Source: Cyrtodaria siliqua
Lineage: Eukaryota; Mollusca; Bivalvia; Adapedonta; Hiatellidae
DNA: 64,000 nt
Assembly: GCA_037043455.1 (NCBI GenBank)
Contig: JAWPHD010001266.1
Span: forward strand, 186,001-250,000
Reading direction: 5' to 3'
The notes under the pieces were generated by a model. That model was not told the origin of the DNA. It saw nothing but the letters and a program-made list of their open reading frames with translations, and made no database searches. This document shows, piece by piece, positions 35,032-47,222 of the stretch. Position 1 is the stretch's first letter. Every line of letters begins with the position of its first letter. The position numbers and the translations under genes are program-made.

Positions 35032-37848
35032 CTTTTGTAGTTGCCGGTATAGGTGGCATAGTTGTTGGCGTACTTGTCGCGGTGATTGTTTTTGTAGTTG
35101 TCGGCGTAGTAGTTGGTGTAGTTGTTGTTGTTGTCGTAGTAGTTGGTGTTGTGGCTGGTGTAATGGTTGGTGTAGTGGTTGGTGTAGTGGTTGGTGTAGT
35201 TGTTGATGGAGTAGTTGGAGTAGTGTTTGGTGTAATGGTTGATGTAGTAGTTGGTGTAGTGGTTGGTGTTATGGTGGGTGTAGTAGTTGGTGTAATGGTT
35301 GTTGTAGTAGTTGGTGTAGTTGTCGATGTAATGGCTGGTCTAGTGGTTGGTGTAGTAGTTGGAGTAGTGCTTGGTGTAGTGGTTGATGTAGTAGTTGGTG
35401 TAGTGGTTGATGTAATGGTGGGTGTAGTAGTTGGTGTAGTGGTTGTTGTAGTAGTTGGTGTAGTGGTTGTTGCTGTCGTAGTAGTTGGTGTAGTAGTTGG
35501 TGTAGTGGTTGTTGAAGTAGTTGGTGTAGTAGTTGGTGTAGTAGTTGGTGTAGTGGTTGATGTAGTAGTTGGAGTAGTGTTTGGTGTAATGGTTGATGTA
35601 GTAGTTGGTGTAGTGGTTGGTGTAATGGTGGGTGTAGTAGTTGGTGTAGTGGTTGTTGTAGTAGTTGTCGATGTAATGGCTGGTCTAGTGGTTGGTATAG
35701 TAGTTGGAGTAGTGCTTGGTGTAGTGGTTGATGTAGTAGTTGGTGTAGTGGTTGGTGTAATGGTGGGTGTAGTAGTTGGTTTAGTGGTTGTTGTAGTAGT
35801 TGGTGTAGTGGTTGTTGCTGTCGTAGTAGTTGGTGTAGTAGTTGGTGTAGTAGTTGGTGTAGTGGTTGTTGAAGTAGTTGGTGTAGTAGTTGATGTAGTA
35901 GTTGGTGTAGTGGTTGATGTAGTGGTTTGTGTAGTGGTTGGTGTTGTGGTTGGTGTAGTAGTTGGTGTTGTAGTTGGTGTAGTGGTTGGTGTAGTAGTTG
36001 GTGAAGTGGTTGTTGCTGTCGTAGTAGTTGGTGTAGTAGTTGGTGTAGTGGCTGATGTAGTGGTAGGTGTGGTGGTTGTTGTAGTAGTTGGTGTAGTGGT
36101 TGTTGCTGTCGTAGTAGTTGGTGTAGTAGTTGGTGTAGTAGTTGGTGTAGTGGTTGTTGATGTAGTTGGTGTAGTAGTTGGTGTAGTAGTAGGTGTAGTG
36201 GTTGATGTAGTGGTTGGTGTAGTGGTTGGTGTAGTGGTTGGTGTAGTGGTTGTTGCTGTCGTAGTAGTTGATGTAGTAGTTGGTGTAGTAGTTGGTGTAG
36301 TAGTAGGTGTAGTGGTTGATGTAGTGGTTGGTGTAGTGGTTGGTGTAGTGGTTGTTGTAGTAGTTGGTGTAGTGGTTGTTGCTGTCGTAGAAGTTGGTGT
36401 AGTAGTTGGTGTAGTAGTTGGTGTAGTGGTTGTTGAAGTAGTTTGTGTAGTAGTCGGTGTAGTAGTTGGTGTAGTGGTTGATGTAGTGGTTGGTGTAGTA
36501 GTTGGTGTAGTAGTTGGTGTAGTGGTTGGTGTAGTAGTTGGTGTTGTAGTTGGTGTAGTGGTTGATGTAGTGGTTTGTGTAGTAGTTGGTGTAGTTGTTG
36601 TTGAAGTAGTTGGTGTCGTAGTTGGTGTAGTGGTTGATGTAGTGGTTGGTGTGGTGGTTGGTGTAGTAGTTGTTGAAGTGGTTGGTGTAGTTGTTGTTGC
36701 TGTCGTAGTAGTTGGTGTTGTGGTTTTTGAAGTTGTTGTAGTGGTTGTTGTAGTGATTGGTATAGTGGTTGGTGTAGTAGTTGATGTAGTGTTTGTTGTA
36801 GTAGTTGGTGTAGTGGCTGGTGTAGTAATTTGTGTAATGGTTGGTGTAGTGGTTGGTGTAGTAGTTATGGTAGCAGTTGGTGTAGTGGTTGATGTAGTGG
36901 TTGATGTAGTAGTTGGTGTAGTAGTTGTTGTAGTGATTGGTGTAGTGGTTGTTGTAGTGGTTGGTGTAGTAGTTGTTGTAGTGGTTGGTGTAGTAGTTGT
37001 TGTAGTGGTTGGTGTAGTAGTTTGTGTAGTGGTTGATGTAGTAGTTGGTGAAGTGGTTGATGTAGTGGTTGGTGTAGTGGTAGGTGTAGTGTTTGATGAA
37101 GTGGTTGATGTAGTGGTTGGTGTAGTGGTGGATGTAGTGGTTGGTGTAGTGGTTGGTGTAGTAGTTGGTGAAGTGGTTGGTGAAGTTGTTGTAGTGGTTG
37201 TTGTAGTGATTGGTGTAGTGGTTGGTGTAGTAGTTGGTGTAGTGGTTGATGTAGTGGTTGATGTAGTTGTTGGTGTAGTAGTTGGTGTAGTGGATGGTGG
37301 TGTATTGGTTGGTATAGTGGCTGATGTAGTGGTTGGTGTAGTTGCTGATGTAGTGGTTGATGTAGTGACTGATGTAGTGGTTGGTGTAGTGGTTGGTGTA
37401 GTGGTTGATGTAGTGGTTAATGTGATGGTTGGTGTAGTGGTTGATGTAGGTGTTGATGTGATGATTGGTGTAGTGCTTGATGTAGTGGTTGTTGGTGTAG
37501 TAGTTGGTGTAGTGATTGGTGTAGTTGTTGTTGTTGTAGTAGTAGTAGTTGGTGTAGTGGTCGATGTAGTGGTTGGTGTAGTGGTTATTGTGGTGGTTGA
37601 TGCTGTGGTTAGTGTAGTAGTTGGTGTCGTTGTCGTCGTTGTGGATGGTGAAGTTGTCTTCGTTGTGGATGGTGTAGTTGTCGGTGTAGTGGTTGGTGTA
37701 GATGTCGATGTAGTGGATGGGGTAGTGATTGGAGTAATGGTTGGTGTAGTTGTCGGTGTAGTTGTTGGCACAGTGGTAGATTTACTCTGTGACGTAGTGG
37801 TTGCAGTAGTCGGCGTAGTTGTTGGGGTTGCTGTCGGCATTGTAGTTG
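35032..37848 (-). CDS. Thr/Pro/Ser-rich mucin-like exon
   Basis: A single 2,817-nt exon, phase 1-1 (939 codons), with acceptor ATATTATATACATTCAG and donor GGTAATT. It encodes almost only Thr with Pro and Ser, plus scattered Ala, Ile and Val, in degenerate four-residue steps such as TTTPTTTS. There are no cysteines in the body. Such sequence is typically densely O-glycosylated and rod-like, giving a stalk between ligand-binding modules and the membrane. The DNA is a degenerate 12-bp repeat, so length variation between individuals is expected. The opposite strand is also open for 938 codons (Val/Gly-rich), but only the minus strand has splice sites whose phases match the neighbouring exons. Confidence 0.85.
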
Positions 37849-38366
37849 CTGAATGTATATTATATACAAAGCACGTATATAGACTTTATAGATCCTAACC
37901 ATATGCGAGCTATTATTAATATGTATGGTAAATTTCTCTTCAGACTCGATTGTTGTTGTTCTGTTACATTTATCAGCGAATGTTGAACCCTACTTTATTG
38001 AGATGGATGTATTCGTTTGATGGTGTGACTTTATAACTAGATAGTAGATCTCACATACTATATCCATGCACCAATAGTATCCCTTTAATACACTATATTC
38101 AATTCAATGTATCGTTCCTTTCCGGCAGGCTGTCATTGACCCTGTCTGTATATAGCATATGGTTAGAATCTATCGCTGCAATTCTGGATTTAATCGATTC
38201 ATAACCTGTATTTCTTAATTTGGTAATTTGTTTTAAAAATAATTCGCAGTTGCTTCTGATTTTGAACGTTCATGGATTAACAACATGTCAACTGTTTTAA
38301 AAATGATAAATTTGAAATATATCACACTTCCTTTTAAAATGGAACGTTCTTACTGTAGTAACGCAC

Positions 38367-38540
38367 CTTTTATTGAACATGTGACGTCTTCCCAAAATCC
38401 CGTCTCAAGACACAAAATTGTCGATTTCAGTGATTCAAAACCCGTATCGCAGGTAACATTTGCACGTGCGTCGTATGTTGACACGCCAACAATTTGTAGT
38501 GTTAGATTTCCTGACGTTATTACAGGTAAGGTTCCACAAT
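38367..38540 (-). CDS. CCP (sushi) domain exon, array type, diverged
   Basis: 174 nt, phase 1-1, acceptor TTTGAAG and donor GTGCGT (a weaker donor). It encodes DCGTLPVITSGNLTLQIVG, NVTCDTGFE, STILCLETGFWEDVTC. All four Cys and the Trp are kept. Sequons are at NLT and NVT. It is the array-type exon nearest the mucin exon and is diverged from the units above 43 kb, as expected of an older array edge. Confidence 0.85.
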
Positions 38541-38699
38541 CTTCAAATATAAAGTTCAGCAGTTGGCCGTAACGTTTTGAAAGAACAATAATACAACATA
38601 GAACAAAGAGGTATTTGACTATATATTCACGCACGTTTATTTAATAATTTATTTAAAACTTATCACTTATCACACAGATTATCGTTTGGAACGTTCATA

Positions 38700-39345
38700 C
38701 TGTAATGTATCACTTATCCTGTTTATTACGTCTATCCAGTGTCAACACAGAAAATAGTCGATTCCACTGTTTCATAAACTGTATCAGAGGTGTCATTTGC
38801 AGTTGATTCCTACATCGTCGTGCCATTAGTTTGAAGTGACAGTGTCAGAATTCTAAATGTGATCAACGCTAACGATGCTAAAACTTCAAATATAATATAA
38901 ACAGTTTACTGTAAATTCTTAAAAGGTGTTTTTGGAGCATGTGAAGTTTTCCTACGATTTCATCTATAGACATGTCGATTTATAACTCTTATCACATGTG
39001 AAATTTGCAAGAGATTAAGACGTTGTCACGGCATCATTTAGTAGTGTCAGATTTGCAGACGTGATTACAGGTAATGTTCCAAATATTCAAATGTAACGTT
39101 TAGCAGATGACCGCAAACCATTTAAATTAATAAAACTCAGAACAAAAGCGTATTTGACTACGTTATGGCTATGGTAAATGGTTTATTTTAAAATATACAT
39201 TTCACACGATTTGTAACCGAATATAATGTATTTTTTATGGGACACGCGATGTCTTCCCAAGTTTCCGTCGCAAAACACGAAAAAGCACCTATCACAGGTG
39301 AAATTTTCACGTGACACACACGACCAACGAACTTCAAAACGCAAT
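38700..39345 (-). pseudogene. Three decayed CCP exons
   Basis: Relics at about 38705-38890, 38935-39095 and 39235-39345 retain pieces such as GTCAACACAGAAAATAGTCG, GGAGCATGTGAAGTTTTCC and the splice-edge region, all alignable to the array exon. They have lost frame, cysteines or splice sites. They show the array once extended continuously to 38.4 kb. Confidence 0.7.
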
Positions 39346-39605
39346 TTCAGGTAATTGTTTACGATATTCAGGTTATAGTTTACGATATTTAGGTTATAGT
39401 TTATATTCAGGTAATAGTTTAGATATTCAGGTTATAGTTTACGATATTCAGGTAACAGTTTATATTCAGGTAGTAGATTACGATATTCAGGTTATAGTTT
39501 ACGATATTCAGGTTATAGTTTATATTCAGGTAATAGATTACGATATTCAGGTCATAGTTTATATTCAGGTAATAGATTACGATATTCAGGTTATAGTTCG
39601 GCAGT
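39345..39605. repeat. Tandem repeat, GATATTCAGGT unit
   Basis: About 10 copies of GATATTCAGGTTATAGTTTA with shorter TATTCAGG variants. It starts inside a decayed CCP unit, whose CAGGTAATTG stretch may be the seed. Open frames on both strands here are repeat artefacts. Confidence 0.85.
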
Positions 39606-40155
39606 TCAGACATACCTCAGAAGTGAAAGGTTTTTGCTTACATTTTTTAAGATATTTTTAAAAATGAATTATTTGAAACTATACTAAAGGAAAAAACAAA
39701 GCAACTCGGGAATTTGCGCTTTATAATTTATATACTGCACACTTACTTCCACGTAATATTCCAGACAAATCCAAAGATGTTTTGTGTAAAAGAAAGGACA
39801 AAACTGTGCTGTTGTAGACTGTTAAATCACAGTACTCTTTGTAACACGAAATTCGTAAATGTTGAAGATCCGCTTTGACAATTTGAGCCATTTAGTACTG
39901 TTAATTGCACAATTTTACATCCTAAGTTTGTTCGCCTACTTGAGCCAAACTCATATTTCATCAATAATGAAACTTTGAAGGGACAACATTTGGTGTCTTA
40001 TGTATTTTTTCAGACATTTTTAACGAAAGGATATGACTAATGTAGCCATGTACCATTCGGTTAACATCGACATATCATACATGCAATGTATAGCAGATAT
40101 ACCCGAGCTGCGATTCATTTTGCCTTTAATATATATCATACTTCCTTCTGATTGT
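39606..40155. other. No gene recognised
   Basis: AT-rich, without alignable CCP unit or retroelement. Confidence 0.4.
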
Positions 40156-40345
40156 GTAACTTCAGAATGTAAGGCCCGTTTTAAGGTTTCCCAAGAACTC
40201 GTATCAACACAAGCAATTGGTGGTTTAAGTGATGCTTAACTCGTATCATAGGTGATATTTGCAAGTGCTCCATACGTTGCCACGCCAACAGGTTTTAGTT
40301 ACAGATTTTGAGATATGATTACCGGTAAGGTATGGTAGGCGTTTC
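40156..40345 (-). pseudogene. Decayed CCP exon
   Basis: Sequence through TTTCCCAAGAACTCGTATCA, TGATATTTGCAAGTGCTCCA and ACGTTGCCACGCC aligns with the array exon on the minus strand, but the frame is broken and the donor is lost. Next to it, 40350-40570, AGAACCTAAGTT-like motifs recur several times in both orientations. Confidence 0.6.
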
Positions 40346-41094
40346 AACAATCATCACAGAACCTAAGTTTGTGCAAGCGGCGCTCAAAAACCTTAGTTCT
40401 GACCCCAGAACCTATGTTCTCGTTTACAAACGTAAGTTCTCAGATAAAAACATGATTTGTACAAATGGCTTAAACTGAAAAAACAACTTCGAATATCGTT
40501 TGATATCCAAGGTTTTCAGTCGGTAACTTTGGTTCGCGAGAAAGTGAGAACCAAGGTTTTGATTGGTCAGTTCATATCACGTGAATTCGGGAAGCATGGT
40601 TTCTATTGATCCATACATTTATATTAAATAGGCCATGTGATATGACTAGATACCGAAAAGAACATTATTTTCGAGAAAAGAACGGAAACATCCGAGAAGA
40701 CACAAGGGTCTACAATCTTTAAAGATAAATCGCAGCATTTGGCAAAAATTCATGTAAAGAACATTTATGACTTAGCTGTAAAAAGTCTCCCCGACTACAA
40801 ATCAGTAATGTATTACTTACTGGTCCGTTAGGATCACCAAGCCCAATATGTGCGGCTTTAGAATAGAATACCGCTTAAGAAGATGTGGGAGGGTGTGAGA
40901 GGTATTGAACCTTATATTATCTTTCATGAATAGACTCAGTAAAACCGAGTCTGCTACTTTCTATTGTTTGTGTTTGCTGCATCCAAGGCATCCAATTTCA
41001 GTATTTATTAGAACAGAAATGTATCTGACTGCAACATGGCACACTCTTGGTAGCTTGTTTTCAATATAATTCATACATTTGATTTTGATATACT

Positions 41095-41525
41095 GCTTTC
41101 GAGTACCGGTTATGGAGCATGCGGTGTCCTCCCAAGACCCCATTTCAACACACAAAATAAACAGTCGATTTTAGTGGTTCATAGCATGTAGCACAGGTGG
41201 CATTTGCATGTTGTCGCGCTCTGAGTGTGTAGTATCATAATTCCAGATATCGGCAAGGAAACGGACCACAATATTTAAATATAACGCTCAAGTATGGTCG
41301 CATTTCTTTTTATTTTATTTTTTATAAAACTTAGAACCGAACTGTATTGACCTAAATTATGACAAAGTTTGGCAACTTATTTCATTTTACAATATATTGT
41401 AACTACTTCTGTTTTTTGAACGTTAATACTGTAACTTGCACTTTATAGATCGTGTGATGTATACCCAATATCCCGTCTCAACACATGAAATTGTCGGTTA
41501 AATGTTTCATAACTAGTATTATTGT
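41095..41525 (-). pseudogene. Decayed CCP exons (two) up to a retroelement insertion
   Basis: One relic at about 41105-41280 keeps GGAGCATGCGGTGTCCTCCC and CCCATTTCAACACAC. A second at about 41445-41525 keeps CCCGTCTCAACACATGAAAT and is cut off by the retroelement at 41526-42860. Its missing part may be the CCATACGTCGTTGCC piece at 42910. Confidence 0.6.
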
Positions 41526-42860
41526 ATGATGATGACATGGATTGGATTGCAGAACTATTTTTGTAATTCTGTCAGAGCTTTCTTTTCAAAAGCTCTTATT
41601 GATAATTATAATTTGTGGACTTGTGTTGATGTTGGTAAAACGTTATCTTTCCTTCTCGATAACATTTTTATAAGATACGGTAAAACTATTTACCGCCAGG
41701 TTGTTGGTATTCCTGTGGGTACTAACTGTGCGTCACTTGTCGCAGATTTGTTTTTGTACTGCTATGAAATAGGTTTTATAATGAGTTTGTCACTTGCTAG
41801 CTAGAGTGAAGTTATTGATGTGTTTAATAATAAATTTCGGTATTCTAGATGACATACTCAATATTGATAATCCGTTCTTTGCTCATATTGTTTCTAACAT
41901 TTATCCGCCAGAGCTGACGTTGAATAAAGCCAACAGTTCGGATTCTGAAACAGCATACCTCTATCTTCATCTCTCAATTACTAATGATTTCATACATAAT
42001 AAAATCTATGAAAAGAGTGATGAATTCAGCTTTAACATGTTAACTATCCACACCTGGATGGGGATGAACCTCGTGCTACATAATACGGGGTTTATATCTC
42101 CCAGCTCTTTCGTTTTGCTCATTCAATGATCGAAATCAAGTTATTACAAGTAAACTTCTTTAGCAGGGTTTTCGTTATTACAAACTAAATCACTTCTGCT
42201 ACTAGGAATATCCCAACACTTATTTTATGGAGATGTTGTCTATAAACTCCGAAAGTTTAAGGGATCTGGCGGGTTTCCTGACCACTTTCCAATTTCTAAA
42301 ATTAATCAGGAAGTTCGTCAGAAAAGGATACGATCTTTTAGTATTACAACGCACTGCATGTTTAGTGATTGACACCTTTACAGTCAGTCACTAAACGTCA
42401 GATTCCCCTTGAGCGATGACTGGACAACCTATTGGGACTCTATAATTTCACCTACTGAAACCCCGACCAAAGGGGTAGGTGCATGAGCTTTCGTACACTA
42501 GATTAGTTTTCTCTTTGACTGCAACTACTGTGATTGTTCAGTACAACTCTGGATACATGAGCTATTTCTTATTTTGTATCATCGTAGTGTTTCGTTTGTT
42601 CATTTCTCTGGATGTGGACTTTATTGTTAGAGAATTCCTTTTGATGGGATGTAGATTTGCTTACAATGGCTTGTCTATTTGGGCGCTGAAGACGGACTAT
42701 AGGCGAGGATTGTGTACACATACAATCGATTGAAGCTAACCTGTAGGCCTTATTGCCTACTGACCGTTCCAAGTCGGTAATCCTGCCTTCACCACCCATT
42801 CTGTTTTCGTTTGTGTTTTTTATTGTATAATTAATTAAATATTGTTTATAGTACAGAGAG
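41526..42860 (+). pseudogene. RT-family element with catalytic region (subfamily 2)
   Basis: This is the most complete copy. The frame from 41526 includes LLDNIFIRYGKTIYRQVVGI then PVGTNCASLVADLFLYCYE, the signature RT segment of the family. After a frameshift near 41800 the catalytic xxDD region appears as ILDDILNIDN, then YPPELTLNKANSSDSE and HLSITNDFIHNKIYEKSDEF. Degraded C-terminal sequence follows (RKGYD, QRTACLVID) and the 3' untranslated region to about 42860. It inserted into a CCP relic. The class is uncertain: RT sequence suggests Penelope-like or a related group. Multiple shifts and stops show it is dead. Confidence 0.75.
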
Positions 42861-43142
42861 GACCTGTATAGGTCAGTGGTTCATTTTAGTCTTGACAGGT
42901 GAACTTTTCCCATACGTCGTTGCCAAACAGTTTCCCAGACGTGATTACCAGACGTGATTACCGGTAATTTGAAGCAATTTACAAACATAGTTTAGTTAGC
43001 ATTTGGTCATCAATTCGTAAAAGTACTTTTAATTTATTCAACACAGAACAGAAAGTTATTTGACAACATTATGCAAACAAAGTGTGTTTATTTCAAAATT
43101 GGACACTTTCTTCTGATTTAGAAAGTTCGGATTGTAGCATAC

Positions 43143-43316
43143 CTTTCTTGGAGCATGTGACATTTTCCCAAGATCCCGTCTCGACACACGATATTGTCGA
43201 GTTCAGTGATTCATATCCCGTATCACAGGTGACATATGCAAGTGCTCCATACGTTGTCACGCCTTCAAGTTGTAGTGCCAGATTGCCAGACGGAATATTC
43301 GGCAAGAATCCACAAT
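43143..43316 (-). CDS. CCP exon, array copy 1 (lowest intact)
   Basis: 174 nt, phase 1-1, donor GTATGC. All four Cys and the Trp are kept. Reads LPNIPSGN and ALAYVTCDTGYE, so two of the four consensus sequons are lost. Confidence 0.8.
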
Positions 43317-43864
43317 CTTAAAATATAATTATTAGATGTTGATCGGAGATATTTAACGAATTTTATTGATAATTTGCCAATAAAATATATTTGACATTAT
43401 TATTGCAAATGATTGATGTTAAATTTATATATTTCATGATTACTGTATGCTGATTACATGGATTGGAATGCAGAAATATTTTAAAAGAGGTCACACTCAT
43501 TTTTGAGTTGAAACAGTCATGCACTATAACACCTTAAATCAAGCATATGATGTGTCAAGAATACCTTTCTTGACACAGGAAATAGTCAAGTTCAGTGGTT
43601 CATAACCGTTATGACGGGTGACATTTGCTCCATACGTGGCCACGTCAACAGTTTGCAGTGTCTGATTACCAGACATGAAAACCGATAAGTTTAGGCAATC
43701 TTCAAGCATAGTTTATGTAGCGTTGGGTCATAAATTCGTTAAATTAGGTTTAATTTATTAAACTCAGAACATAAAGTTATTTGAAAACATTATGCCAGAA
43801 AAGTGTGTTTATTTTAGAATATGTACACTTCCTTTTGATTTTGAAATGTCCGATTGTAGCATAC

Positions 43865-44038
43865 CTTTCATGGAGCATGTGACGTTTTCCCAAGATGCCG
43901 TCTCGACACACGATATTGTCGAGATCAGTGATTCATATCCCGTATCACAGGAGACATTTGCAAGTGCTCCATAAGTTGTCACGCCATCAAGTTGTAGTGC
44001 CAGATTGCCAGACGTAATATTGGGCAAGAATCCACAAT
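43865..44038 (-). CDS. CCP exon, array copy 2
   Basis: 174 nt, phase 1-1. Four Cys and Trp are intact. ESLISTISC replaces ESLNSTISC, removing one sequon; TASWENVTCSMK ends the module. Confidence 0.82.
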
Positions 44039-44561
44039 CTTAAAATATAATTAGATTTTGATCGAAGTTATTTAACGAATTAATTTTATTTATACTTTGC
44101 AAACAACATTAATATTGCAAATTATTGATGTTTAATTGATATCTTTCATGATTACTGTATGCTTATTACATGGATTGGAATGTGGACATATTTTAAGATA
44201 TGTCAGACTTATTTTTGAGTTTAAACAGTCATGCTATATGATACCTTAAATGAAGCATATGATGTGTGCCCAATACATTTCTTGATACACGAAATAGTCG
44301 AGTTCAGTGGTTCATAACCGTTATGACAGATTACATTTGCTCCATACTAGGCCACGTCAACAGTTTGCAGTGTCTGATTACCAGACATGAAAACCGATAA
44401 AATTAGGCAATCTTCAAGCATAGTTTAGGAAGTGTTGGGTCATAAATTCACAAAATTACAGACAGAACAGAAAGTTATTTTACAACATTATGCCAAACAA
44501 ATTGTTTATTTTAAAAGATGTACACTTTCTTCTGATTTAGAAAATTCGGATGGTAGCATAC

Positions 44562-44735
44562 CTTTCATGGAGCATGTGACGTTTTCCCAAGATCCCGTCT
44601 CGACACACGATATTGTCGAGTTCAGTGATTCATATCCCGTATCACAGGTGACGTTTGCAAGTGCTTCATAAGTTGTCACGCCACCAAGTTGTATTGCCAG
44701 ATTGCCAGACGTAATATTCGGCAATAATCCACAAT
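44562..44735 (-). CDS. CCP exon, array copy 3
   Basis: 174 nt, phase 1-1, intact CCP with all four sequons (NIT, NVT, NST, NVT). Its spacing to copy 2 is 697 bp, shorter than usual, from an intron deletion. Confidence 0.85.
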
Positions 44736-45283
44736 CTTAAAATATAATGTTTAGATGTTGATCGAAGTTATTTTACGAATTTTATTGATAATTTGCCAAT
44801 AAAATATAGTTGACATTATTATTGCGAATGATTGATGTTAAATTATATCTTTCATGATTACTGTATGCTGATTACACGGATTGGAATGCAGAAATATTTT
44901 AAAATGTGTCACACTTATCTTTGAGTTGAAACAGTCATGCAGTATGATACCTTAAATCAAGCATATGATGTGTGCCCAATACATTTCTTGACACATAAAA
45001 TAGTCGAGTTCAGTGGTTCATAACTTTTATGATAGATTACATTTGCTCCATACGTCGCCACGTCAACAGTTTGCAGTGTCTGATTACCAGACCTGAATAC
45101 CGATAAGTTTAGGTAATTTTCAAGCATAGTTTAGGTAGCGTTGAGTAATCAATTCGTTATATTACGTTTAATTTATTAAACACGAAACAGAAAGTTATTT
45201 GACAACATTATGTCAATTATGTTTTGTTTATTTCAAAATAAGTACACTTTCGTCTGATTTAGAAAGTTCGGATTGCAGCATGC

Positions 45284-45457
45284 CTTTCTTGGAGCATGTG
45301 ACGTTTTCCCAAGATCCCGTCTCGACACACGATATTGTCGAGTTCAGTGATTCATATCCCGCATTACAAGAGGCATTTGCAAGTGCTCCATACGTTGTCA
45401 TGCCATCAATTTGTAGTGCCAGATTGCCAGACGTAATATTCGGCAATAATCCACAAT
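45284..45457 (-). CDS. CCP exon, array copy 4, GC donor
   Basis: 174 nt, phase 1-1. The donor is GCATGC instead of GTATGC, a GC-AG intron if spliced. The acceptor is TTTTGAG. The coding change DTGYE to NAGYE follows Cys2. Cys and Trp are kept. Confidence 0.75.
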
Positions 45458-46007
45458 CTCAAAATATAATGTTTAGATGTTGATCGAAGTTATTTACCGA
45501 ATTTTATGTACACTTCGGCAACAAAATATATTTGACATTATTATTGCAAATGATTGATGTTCAATTGATATCTTTCATGATTACTGTATGCTGATTACAC
45601 GGATTGGAATGCAGAAATATTTTAAAATTTTTGTCACATTTATCTTTGAGTTTAAACAGCCGTGCAGTATGATACCTTAAATCAAGCATTTGATATGTGC
45701 CCAATACATTTCTTGACACACGAAATAGTCGAGTTCAGTGTTTCATAACCGTTATGACAGATTACATTTGCTCCATACGTCCCCACGTCAACGGTTTGCA
45801 GTGTCTGATTACCAGACCTGAATACCGATAAGTTTAGGTAATCTTCAAGCATAGTTTAGGTAGCGTTGAGTACTAAATTCGTTAAATTACGTTTAATTTA
45901 TTAAACACGAAACAGAAAGTTATTTGACAACATTATGCAATTTTTTTTTGTCTATTTCAAAATAAGTACAGTTTCTTCTGATTTAGGAAGTTCGGATTGT
46001 AGCATAC

Positions 46008-46181
46008 CTTTCTTGGAGCATGTGACGTTTTCCCAATATCCCGTTTCGACACACGATATTGTCGAATTCAGTGATTCATATCCCGTATCACAAGAGACAT
46101 TTGCATGTGTTCCATACGTTGTCATGCCATCAATTTGTAGTGCCAGATTGCCAGACGTAATATTCGGCAATAATCCACAAT
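46008..46181 (-). CDS. CCP exon, array copy 5
   Basis: 174 nt, phase 1-1, intact. Variants TYGTHANVSC and GYWENVTC. Confidence 0.85.
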
Positions 46182-46729
46182 CTTAAAATATAATGTGTAG
46201 ATGTTGATCGAAATTATTTTACGAATTTTATTTATACTTTGCCAATAAAATATATTTGACATTATTATTGCAAATCATTGATGTTAAATTGATATCTTTC
46301 ATGATTACTGTATGCTGATTACACGGATTGGAATGCAAAACTATTTTAAAATGTGTCACTCTTATCTTAGAGTTGAAACAGTCATGCAGTATGATACCTT
46401 AAATCAAGCATATTATGTGTGCCCGATACATTTCTTGACACACGAAATAGTCGAGTTCAGTGGTTCATAACCGTTATGACAGATTACATTTGCTCCATAC
46501 GTCCCCACGTCAACAGTTTGCAGTGTCTGATTACTAGACCTGAATATCGATAAGTTTAGGTAATCTACGAGCATAGTTTAAGTAACGTTGAGTACTAAAT
46601 ACGTTAAATTACGTTTAATTTATTAAACACGAAACAGAAAGTTATTTGACATCATTATGCCTTTTTTTTTTGTTTATTTCAAAATAAGTACACTTTCTTC
46701 TGATTTAGAAAGTGCGGATTGTAGCATAC

Positions 46730-46903
46730 CTTTCTTGGAGCATGTGACGTTTTCCCAAGATCCCGTCACGACACACGATATTGTCGAGTTCAGTGATTCA
46801 TATCCCGTATCACAAGAGACATTTGCAAGTGCTTCATACGTTGTCATGCCATCAATTTGTAGTGCCAGATTGCCAGACGTAATATTCGGCAATAATCCAC
46901 AGT
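46730..46903 (-). CDS. CCP exon, array copy 6
   Basis: 174 nt, phase 1-1, intact; variants TYEALANVSC and SCVVTGSW. It is the last exon below the large TIR element, which sits in the next type II block. Confidence 0.85.
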
Positions 46904-47222
46904 CTTAAAATAAAATATTTAGATGTTGATCGAAGTTATTTAACGAATTTTATTTACACTTTGCCAATAAAATATATTTGACATTATTATTGCAAATGAT
47001 TGATGTTAAATTTATATCTTTCATGATTACGGTATGCTGATTACACGGATTGGAATACAGAAATATTTTAAAACGTGTCACTTTTATCTTTGAGTTTAAA
47101 CAGTCATGTAGTATGATACCTTAAATCAAGCATATAATGTGTGCCCAATACATTTCTTGACACACGAAATAGTCGAGTTAAATGGTTCATAACCGTTATG
47201 ACAGATTACACTTGCTCCATAT

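Noticed and set aside
35082..37898. 938-codon plus-strand frame rich in Val and Gly
   Set aside because: It is the complement of the Thr-rich exon. Only the minus strand has flanking splice sites whose phases fit the neighbours.
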